From the NCBI GenBank assembly GCA_009392075.1, contig VFHG01000162.1:1-11523 (forward strand): a stretch of DNA of 11,523 bases, written 5' to 3'. The stretch comes from SAR202 cluster bacterium (GTDB taxonomy: Bacteria; Chloroflexota; Dehalococcoidia; UBA3495). Below, in pieces: positions 5,666-11,523 of the stretch; within the stretch, counting starts at the first letter, position 1; each line of letters starts with the position of its first letter. Below the pieces are notes generated by a model. That model ran no database searches. It was not told the DNA's origin and worked only from the letters and a program-made list of their open reading frames with translations. The position numbers and the translations under genes were made by a program.

Positions 5666-5920
5666 ATGACTGAGCCATTATCAGTAACCAACGAAATAAT
5701 AGACCCCTTGTTGGCGGATCTAGTGACGGGCAACCAGGACAAGGTTGTCGGCTGGATGAAGGGCGAACCGGGCGCTTGGGGGTTTCTGGCAGGACAGGCT
5801 GTGTATGCCGTGCGGACGCATGTCGGCCGAAGTTTAGGCGACATGGAACGAAGGCTGGTCTGGAGCCGCATGTGGTGGTGGCTGGAACAAGTGAAAGCCA
5901 GGACCAACAACCCTTTCTAG
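5666..5920 (+). CDS. Small Trp-rich protein of unknown function
   Basis: I do not recognise this 84-residue protein. It begins MTEPLSVTNEIIDPLLADLV, is soluble-looking and helical, and has a central KVVGWMKGEPGAWGFLAGQA segment followed by a basic part (RTHVGRSLGDMERRLVWSR) and a striking cluster MWWWLEQ near the C terminus. No signal peptide or membrane segment is evident. The ATG at 5666 is preferred over an in-frame ATG at 5624, because the extra 14 residues (SRRSTGRIIVV) look like leader DNA read in frame and contain the candidate -10 box. It stands alone between the thi operon (74 bases upstream) and the ABC exporter genes (126 bases downstream). Its codon choice is like that of its neighbours, which supports a real gene. 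Confidence 0.65.
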   Translation: MTEPLSVTNEIIDPLLADLVTGNQDKVVGWMKGEPGAWGFLAGQAVYAVRTHVGRSLGDMERRLVWSRMWWWLEQVKARTNNPF

Positions 5921-6031
5921 CAGGGCGATCAAGGCCCAGATGAAAATCCGGCCTACGGAAAACCGCCGATGCCGTTGCAGTCGTATATACTGGCTTTGAG
6001 AGATTCGCAGTGAAAGGCTGCGGTCAGGCCT

Positions 6032-6037
6032 TATATC
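6032..6037 (+). promoter_or_regulatory. Possible -10 box before the ABC ATPase gene
   Basis: TATATC lies 9 bases before the ATG at 6047, which lacks a Shine-Dalgarno sequence; this spacing would give a leaderless or nearly leaderless message. A second candidate, TATACT at 5986-5991, would give a leader of about 50 bases. Neither has a good -35. Confidence 0.3.
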
Positions 6038-6046
6038 TGCGAACAC

Positions 6047-6745
6047 ATGCCCGATCCCATAATTACCGCCACCGGTATACATAAAACCTACGACACCGGC
6101 ACCGTCAAAGTGAACGCCTTGCGGGGGGTTGATCTGACTGTGGAACGCGGTGAGATGGTCGCCATCATGGGCCCCAGCGGCTGTGGCAAGACCACCATGT
6201 TGAACTGCCTCTCCGGACTGGACGAGATCGACTCCGGTCAGGTGGTGATTGACGGCGTCGTGCTACATGACCTACCCGACGACGAGCGGAGCGACTACCG
6301 CGCCCGCCGGATGGGATTCGTTTTCCAACTCTACAATCTGCTTCCCGTATTGTCGGCTGTCGAGAACGTGGAGCTCCCCCTGTTAGTGTCCGGAACCAAG
6401 CCGGCGGAGTCCCGCAAAAGGTCCATTGACCTTTTGGAAATGGTGGGACTGAGCGACCGGGCTCAGCACCTTCCCGGCGAACTCTCCGGTGGACAGCGCC
6501 AGCGGGTGACCATCGCCCGGGCCTTGGTCAACCAACCGTCCATCGTCTGGGCTGACGAACCCACCGGCGACCTGGACAGCGAGACGGCGTCGGAGATCAT
6601 GGACCTGATGTGCCAACTTAACGTCGAGAATGGCCAGAGCTTCGTATTGGTGACTCACTCGGCGGATGTTGGCGACCGGGCCCACCGCATCGTCCGCATG
6701 CGGGACGGCGAGATCGTGGACGACGGTAATGGGCAGTCCCCTTAG
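6047..6745 (+). CDS. ABC transporter ATP-binding protein, MacB/LolD type
   Basis: This 232-residue protein is the ATPase of an ABC exporter of the MacB/LolCDE/FtsE superfamily and works as a dimer on the inner face of the membrane. All motifs are intact: Walker [10 protein letters not shown] at 42-50, Q-loop [10 protein letters not shown] with Gln94, signature LSGGQRQR at 146-153, Walker B SIVWADEP with Glu171, D-loop GDLDS and H-loop His204 in VTHS. The short length, [16 protein letters not shown] after the Q-loop and [11 protein letters not shown] near the end are typical of LolD-like subunits. Its partner is the permease 175 bases downstream, with a palindromic element between them. The substrate is unknown. 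No clear ribosome site precedes the start. Confidence 0.95.
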   Translation: MPDPIITATGIHKTYDTGTVKVNALRGVDLTVERGEMVAIMGPSGCGKTTMLNCLSGLDEIDSGQVVIDGVVLHDLPDDERSDYRARRMGFVFQLYNLLPVLSAVENVELPLLVSGTKPAESRKRSIDLLEMVGLSDRAQHLPGELSGGQRQRVTIARALVNQPSIVWADEPTGDLDSETASEIMDLMCQLNVENGQSFVLVTHSADVGDRAHRIVRMRDGEIVDDGNGQSP

Positions 6746-6783
6746 GTTGGTTGCCGGGACGAGTTAGGTTAACGCATTACATT

Positions 6784-6860
6784 CACCCTCATCCTCACCT
6801 TCTCCCAAAAAGGAGAAGGAACAGTCCCCTCTCCCGCCGCAACGGGGGAGGATTAGGGTG
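6784..6860. repeat. Palindromic REP/MITE-like element
   Basis: The 77 bases fold into nested hairpins: outer arms CACCCTCATCCTC (6784-6796) and GAGGATTAGGGTG (6848-6860) match with a single mismatch, and inside lies a perfect CCTTCTCC/GGAGAAGG stem (6798-6805 with 6812-6819). A second internal stem, CCTCTCCCG with CGGGGGAGG (6828-6836 with 6843-6851), competes with the outer arm. The CCCTCAYCCT...CTCCC...AGGGTG pattern resembles the short dispersed palindromes found in many bacterial genomes. No T run follows, so it is not a standard terminator, though it may affect message stability between the two exporter genes. Only one copy is in the window. Confidence 0.75.
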
Positions 6861-6920
6861 GGGGCGCTGCTCGGGGAAAGTCGATTCAGAGTCGGAGCAG
6901 GAGGCCGCGCCAGGTAGTAG

Positions 6921-9900
6921 ATGGAAGAACTGTTCGGCGTCTCCATGGACATCATCATGGTTGTCCTGTTGGCGATTTTCCTGCCGGTGATCGCCATCGT
7001 GGCTGTTGTCGCCTGGCGCAACCCCGTCATGTTCAAGTTGGGACTGCGCAACGTGCCCCGCCGCAAATCTCAGACCGCCCTGATCATCGTGGGAATCATG
7101 ATGAGCACCCTGATCATGGCGGCCGCCTTCGGCACTGGCGACTCCATCACTTACTCCATCCGCAAGAATGCCATCGACGCCCTGGGGACCATCGACGAGA
7201 TCATCGTCTCGGCCCGGGCTGATGAATCGGATACCATCGGCAGCTTCAATTACTTCCCCGAGCAACGCTACGAACAGCTGAAGGTTGAGCTGGCGGACAT
7301 GGAAACCGTCGATGGACTGGCCCCCGGCATCGGCGAGTTTGCACCCACCATCAACACCAGGACGCAGTTGAGCGAAGGCCAGATGCAGGTTACCGGGGTG
7401 GACCCCGATGCCTTAGACGGCTTCGGCCGCTTCCATCTAAAGGACGGCCAAGAGGTCCGGCTGGAGACCCTGGGCCCGAATGACGCACTGATCAACGAGG
7501 AGGCGGCCGACGAGCTGGACGCCGTGGTCGGGGATGAGTTGGTGACTTTCATAGCCGGCTCCAGCGTAAAGTTCCGGGTCCAAGGCATAGTGGATAGCGG
7601 CGGACTGGCGGGGCAGGGGTCTACACTGCTGGTGCGGTTGGACCGGGCCCAGGAGATTTTCGAGAGGGAAGGCCTGATCAACTCCGTGGCCGTTTCCAAC
7701 AGGGGCGGCGTCTTCGCAGGCGCTGAGGTGAGCGATGAGGTTACCGACGCACTCAGGGTCTTGTTCGCCGACCGGGCCATTGCCGCGCAGCTTCAGACTC
7801 TGCTAAACCGCATCGAAGTCATCGAGCAGATCGACCTCTTGAGGCTCCCTTCCGGCGGGGAATTGGCCGACGATCTGGGCGAACTGGTCAAGGGGCTCGG
7901 GGAATCAGGGCTGTCAGATGCGTTCATCGGCGCGCTGGCCGATGAGGATGTCCAAGAAGAGGTGCTGAACGCCGTAGGAGACGCCGAATTGCCCGAAGTG
8001 GAGCGCCAGGCCAGCACCCTCTTCGCCGGTCTAGCTGAGTTCCGGGTGTTGGACATCAAGAAACAGATACTGGACCAGGCCGACCAAGCCGGTTCCGGCG
8101 TGACCAGCATCTTCATCATCATGGGACTATTTTCCATCATGGTCGGGGTGCTGCTGATCTTCTTGATCTTCGTCATGCTGGCGGCGGCCCGACGCGCCGA
8201 GATGGGGATGGCCCGGGCCGTAGGCGCCAAACGGCGGCACCTGGTCCAGATGTTCATCTTTGAGGGCACCGCCTATTCGCTGGTTTCGGGCGCGGTGGGA
8301 GTGTTGCTTGGCTTGGGCGCCAGCACCGTGATCGTCTTCGCGGTCAACCGGATCTTCCAATCGGGCGGCACCGGAGCGCCGGAGAACTTCACGATGTTCG
8401 CCCACTTCGAGATCCGAAGCGCCGTCGTCGCCTACTGCCTGGGAATGGTGATCACGCTGGCCACCGTTGGGATATCCGCCTACCGCGTCAGCCGTCTGAA
8501 CATCGTGGCGGCGGTCCGGGGACTGCCTCCTCCGGTCCAGCGGTCGGATACCCCATTTCGGACCAGACTGCTTGCACCGCTACGGGTGTTCGGCCGTCCG
8601 GTCATTCTGGCCGGGACGGGAGCCTGGGCTTTGGTCAGGCTGGACGGCAGCCGCGGAATCGGCCTGTTGCTTGAGGCGGTCTGGGCCGGTTTGACATCGC
8701 CGTTGGCATTTTTCGGCGCGGTGATTCAGGCCCTATGGGTGCCCATGAGCCACGGGTGGCTCACGGCTGTAGTCGGAGTCTTGTTCACCTGGCTTGGCAC
8801 GTCATCCGACGAGGCCGCCCCACTGCGCATCGGCATCACACTGGTGATCGTCGGCGTGGGACTGTCCATCAGGACATTCTCCCACCGCATCGGGCTCCGG
8901 GCCGACGTGGGAGACCGCATCGCTTATACGTTCATGGGTGTGGGAAACTTGGCATTCTGGGTGCTGCCTTTCAGCGCCCTGCGTTCGATCTTTGGTGACA
9001 TCGAAGGCGGAATCGAGATGTTCTTCATCTCCGGCATCGCCATGGTGGCGGCGGCGGTCTGGACGGTGATGTACAACGCCGATCTGCTCTTGAAGTTACT
9101 GACATTCGTCACCAGCCCATTCGGCCAGCTCCGGCCTATATTGGTGACTGCCGCGGCTTATCCGATGGCCGCCAAGTTTCGGACCGGTCTCACCCTGGCG
9201 ATGTTCGCGTTGGTCATCTTCACCCTGATCGTGATGTCGATCCTAACCGAGGCCTTCAGCGCCGCCGTGGGCGACTCCGACAGAGTGGCTGGCGGCTGGG
9301 ACATCCAGGCCACGGTCAATTTCAACACGCCCATCGATGATATCCGCGCGGCCATCGACGAAAAGCCCGGCCTCAACAACGAGGACATCACGTCCATCGG
9401 CGGGTACACGACCATCCCCGTGGAAACCCGGCAGGTGGGCGCCGACGAGCAGCGGTGGCGGTTCTACGCCATCAGGGCCGCCGATGACCAGTACCTTCGG
9501 GAGACCGGGGCCAACCTGAAATTGTTCGACGCCGGGTACGGTGAAACCCAAGAGGACATCTGGGCCGCGGTTATGGAGGACTCGAACTTGGTGGTGGTCG
9601 ATTCTCTGGTGGTGCCGTCTCGCGGCGGGTTTGGCAACGACGAGATACCATTCGAGCTTGAAGGTATCTTCTACGAGGACACCGAGATGGAGGCCATCGA
9701 CATCGAGGTCCGCGAGCCCCGGACCGGCCAGGTGATACCGCTGAAGGTCATCGGTGTCATGGACCGGCTCACCGACGCATTTGGCGAGCTGGGTCTCGGC
9801 ATGATCGCCTCGCGCCAAGAACTGGACGAAGCCATACCCTTCCGGATACCGACCACGACGTTCCGCTTCAAAGCCGCTGATGGCGTGGATATCGCCGCGC

Positions 9901-10394
9901 TCTCAAAGAACCTGGAATCGGCCTTTCGCGAGAACGGCATGGAGACCGACGTGCTGTCGGAATTGGTGGACGACATCGCGGCGGCCAACCGGGCTTTCAA
10001 CAATCTGTTCACCAGCTTCATGGGTCTGGGACTGCTGGTGGGCGTCGCCTCCTTGGGCGTAGTCAGCCTGCGGGCGGTGGTGGAACGCCGCCAACAGATC
10101 GGCGTGCTGCGGGCTATCGGCTACCGCAGGCGGATGGTGCAGTTGAGCTTCCTCACCGAGTCGTCATTCGTCGTCCTCATGGGCACCGCCATCGGGATTT
10201 GCCTGGGCACCATAATCTCCTGGAACATCGTGAAAGACATCCAAGAAGAGGTGGAGACCGTCCGGTTCGCTATCCCCTGGCTCCAGATAATAATCATCGT
10301 GGCCATCGCCTACGTATTCTCCCTGGCCACGACCTTCATGCCAGCGCGTCAGGCCTCCCGCATCTACCCAGCCGAGGCGCTGCGCTACGAATAA
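6921..10394 (+). CDS. Large double-FtsX ABC transporter permease
   Basis: This 1157-residue membrane protein has two FtsX/MacB-type permease halves in one chain. Order: two N-terminal hydrophobic segments (about 10-32 and 53-70) around NVPRRKSQTALIIVGIMMST; an extracytoplasmic MacB-like domain (75-260); a helical acidic insert (265-390); the first FtsX core with three membrane segments (394-422, 448-476, 499-520) and RRAEMGMARAVGAKRR; a central block of about five hydrophobic segments (565-720); another membrane segment (757-779); a second outer domain (785-1015); and the last FtsX core (1028-1054, 1078-1100, 1118-1138) with ERRQQIGVLRAIGYRRR and the end PARQASRIYPAEALRYE. One chain could form the whole membrane part with the ATPase encoded at 6047. 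Function is likely export or lipid/lipoprotein extraction; substrate unknown. AGGAGG at 6899-6904 is 16 bases from the ATG, so a start at the ATG at 6945 is possible. Confidence 0.93.
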   Translation: MEELFGVSMDIIMVVLLAIFLPVIAIVAVVAWRNPVMFKLGLRNVPRRKSQTALIIVGIMMSTLIMAAAFGTGDSITYSIRKNAIDALGTIDEIIVSARADESDTIGSFNYFPEQRYEQLKVELADMETVDGLAPGIGEFAPTINTRTQLSEGQMQVTGVDPDALDGFGRFHLKDGQEVRLETLGPNDALINEEAADELDAVVGDELVTFIAGSSVKFRVQGIVDSGGLAGQGSTLLVRLDRAQEIFEREGLINSVAVSNRGGVFAGAEVSDEVTDALRVLFADRAIAAQLQTLLNRIEVIEQIDLLRLPSGGELADDLGELVKGLGESGLSDAFIGALADEDVQEEVLNAVGDAELPEVERQASTLFAGLAEFRVLDIKKQILDQADQAGSGVTSIFIIMGLFSIMVGVLLIFLIFVMLAAARRAEMGMARAVGAKRRHLVQMFIFEGTAYSLVSGAVGVLLGLGASTVIVFAVNRIFQSGGTGAPENFTMFAHFEIRSAVVAYCLGMVITLATVGISAYRVSRLNIVAAVRGLPPPVQRSDTPFRTRLLAPLRVFGRPVILAGTGAWALVRLDGSRGIGLLLEAVWAGLTSPLAFFGAVIQALWVPMSHGWLTAVVGVLFTWLGTSSDEAAPLRIGITLVIVGVGLSIRTFSHRIGLRADVGDRIAYTFMGVGNLAFWVLPFSALRSIFGDIEGGIEMFFISGIAMVAAAVWTVMYNADLLLKLLTFVTSPFGQLRPILVTAAAYPMAAKFRTGLTLAMFALVIFTLIVMSILTEAFSAAVGDSDRVAGGWDIQATVNFNTPIDDIRAAIDEKPGLNNEDITSIGGYTTIPVETRQVGADEQRWRFYAIRAADDQYLRETGANLKLFDAGYGETQEDIWAAVMEDSNLVVVDSLVVPSRGGFGNDEIPFELEGIFYEDTEMEAIDIEVREPRTGQVIPLKVIGVMDRLTDAFGELGLGMIASRQELDEAIPFRIPTTTFRFKAADGVDIAALSKNLESAFRENGMETDVLSELVDDIAAANRAFNNLFTSFMGLGLLVGVASLGVVSLRAVVERRQQIGVLRAIGYRRRMVQLSFLTESSFVVLMGTAIGICLGTIISWNIVKDIQEEVETVRFAIPWLQIIIIVAIAYVFSLATTFMPARQASRIYPAEALRYE

Positions 10395-10426
10395 ACGCCC
10401 GATTCTTTTGAACAAGGAGCCCCGCC

Positions 10427-11523
10427 ATGACTGCCACTCCAACGGCTAATAACAGCGGATTCAAGGTCATCGGCACCACGCCTATCCGCCACGACGCCAC
10501 GGACAAGGTCACTGGCCAAGCCCGTTACGGCGCCGACATCAGCATGCCTGGTCTCCTCCACGGCAAGATACTGAGGAGCCCCCATGCCCACGCTGTAATC
10601 AAATCCATCGACGCCGCCAAGGCCCTGGCGTTGCCCGGCGTCAAGGCCGTCGTGACCTCGGCCGATCTGCCGGTACTGTCCGGCAGACCGGTGGACGTTG
10701 CCGAGGGCTCGCCCCTGAACCCCAGGTTTTTAAGCAACAACGTGCTGGCCGCCGACAAAGCGTTGTACAAAGGCCATGCCGTGGCCGCGGTGGCGGCCGA
10801 CAGCGTGCATACCGCCGAGGCCGCGCTGTCCCTCATCGAAGTCGATTACGAGGTCTTGACTCCCGTTCTGGACGGCAAAGAAGCCATGGAGCCGGACTCT
10901 CCCATCCTCCACGACCGGCTGTTCCGCTCTGAGGGTGAGTTCTTCCGGCCAGGCGGACTCCGCGACGATGACGATGATAGCGTACCGACCAACATCGCCA
11001 GCCACTTCGTATATGAGCTGGGCGACCCGGACCAGGGGTTCAAAGAGGCCGACGTTGTCTTGGAAAGGGAATTCCGCACCAAGCCGGTCCACCAGGGTTA
11101 TATCGAACCCCACAGCGCCACTGCCCGCTGGGACAAAGACGGCCGGGTGACCATCTGGGGCAGTTCTCAGGGGCATTTCGCCATCCGGGATTTCACCGCC
11201 TTGGTGGTCGGTGTTCCGGTCTCGAATGTCAAAGTCATTCCCATGGAAGTAGGCGGCGGGTTCGGCGGCAAGCTGGTGGTCTACGTTGAGCCGGTGGCCG
11301 CGCTGTTGTCCAAGAAATCGGGCCGCCCGGTGAAGATCACCATGACCCGTGCCGAGGTCTTTGAGGCCACGGGCGCAACCGCTGGAGGTTATGTCCGCGC
11401 CAAGGTCGGGGCCACAAAAGACGGCCGAATCACCGCCGCCGCCGCCAACTTCGTCTACGAGTCGGGCGCCTTCCCCGGAGCGCTGGTCAACCTGGCCTGC
11501 TACACCGTTTTCGCCCCCTACGA
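10427..11523 (+). CDS. Molybdenum hydroxylase large subunit (CoxL/XdhA family), 3' end outside window
   Basis: The frame stays open to the window edge, giving the first 365 residues of a protein normally near 750-800. It belongs to the xanthine dehydrogenase/aldehyde oxidase/CO dehydrogenase large-subunit family, which holds the molybdopterin cofactor and hydroxylates small substrates. Seen: the N-terminal a/b hammerhead domain (DATDKVTGQARYGADI at 23-38, LRSPHAHAVI at 49-58, YKGHAVAAVAAD at 114-125), KPVHQGYIEPHSATARW at 219-235 and the cofactor loop VGGGFGGK at 275-282. The CoxL-specific active-site loop (AYRGAGR type) is not in this part, so true CO dehydrogenase cannot be decided; the GGFGGK form suits xanthine/aldehyde/benzoyl-CoA-type enzymes equally. 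AAGGAG at 10414-10419 stands 7 bases before the ATG. It starts 32 bases after the permease; no iron-sulfur or FAD subunit precedes it. Confidence 0.93.
   Translation, partial: MTATPTANNSGFKVIGTTPIRHDATDKVTGQARYGADISMPGLLHGKILRSPHAHAVIKSIDAAKALALPGVKAVVTSADLPVLSGRPVDVAEGSPLNPRFLSNNVLAADKALYKGHAVAAVAADSVHTAEAALSLIEVDYEVLTPVLDGKEAMEPDSPILHDRLFRSEGEFFRPGGLRDDDDDSVPTNIASHFVYELGDPDQGFKEADVVLEREFRTKPVHQGYIEPHSATARWDKDGRVTIWGSSQGHFAIRDFTALVVGVPVSNVKVIPMEVGGGFGGKLVVYVEPVAALLSKKSGRPVKITMTRAEVFEATGATAGGYVRAKVGATKDGRITAAAANFVYESGAFPGALVNLACYTVFAPY

Noticed and set aside
5921..6046. Terminator between the small orphan gene and the ABC ATPase
   Set aside because: An imperfect stem (ATC-GGC with GCCGAT near 5946-5970) can be drawn, but it is short, bulged and has no T run.
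6784..6860. Palindromic element as a transcription terminator or CRISPR unit
   Set aside because: There is no T run after the stems and no repeated spacer-repeat pattern; a REP/MITE-like element fits better.
7268..8269. Ser/Arg-rich minus-strand frames opposite the permease
   Set aside because: They are shadows of the permease gene, with compositions (runs of Ser, Thr, Pro) expected from reverse reading of a GC-rich membrane protein.

Overview
The window is GC-rich (about 60%), gene-dense bacterial DNA with nearly all genes on the + strand. Gene content (a GroEL tail ending in GGGMDF, tandem two-subunit CoA-transferases, a very large duplicated FtsX-type permease, a CoxL/xanthine-dehydrogenase-type large subunit) and frequent starts without a Shine-Dalgarno sequence would fit a Chloroflexota bacterium of the Dehalococcoidia/SAR202 kind. 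This placement is inference only; there is no rRNA or other marker to fix it.

Layout. 1-313: 3' end of groEL and a strong intrinsic terminator. 435-3261: three genes encoding two CoA-transferases in the order A, B-A fusion, B. The fused B half has Asp where the catalytic Glu should be, while the final B gene has it. 3262-3526, minus strand: a small hidden, apparently frameshifted gene, tail to tail with the CoA-transferase genes. 3688-5591: a thiamine-thiazole operon with a consensus promoter, a TPP riboswitch, an intrinsic terminator, then thiG, a ThiE/TenI-family gene and thiS. 5666-5920: a small Trp-rich orphan. 6047-10394: a MacB/LolD-type ATPase and a 1157-residue double-FtsX permease, separated by a palindromic repeat element. 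10427-end: a molybdenum hydroxylase large subunit, cut by the window edge.

How the parts work together. The thi operon supplies the thiazole half of thiamine: ThiS carries sulfur, ThiG closes the ring, and the ThiE/TenI-family protein carries the TenI signature GRSVHS, so it more probably tautomerises the thiazole phosphate than couples it to pyrimidine. TPP would shut the operon off by early termination. The ATPase and permease form one exporter of the macrolide/lipoprotein type with unknown substrate. The CoA-transferases probably move CoA between a short acyl or 3-oxo acid and a donor such as succinyl-CoA, but no neighbouring gene gives the substrate.

The items most worth a second look are the A/BA/B CoA-transferase arrangement with one degenerate active site, the TenI-type enzyme likely to be labelled ThiE automatically, and the hidden minus-strand gene. 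I saw no CRISPR array, tRNA, rRNA, transposase or defence system.
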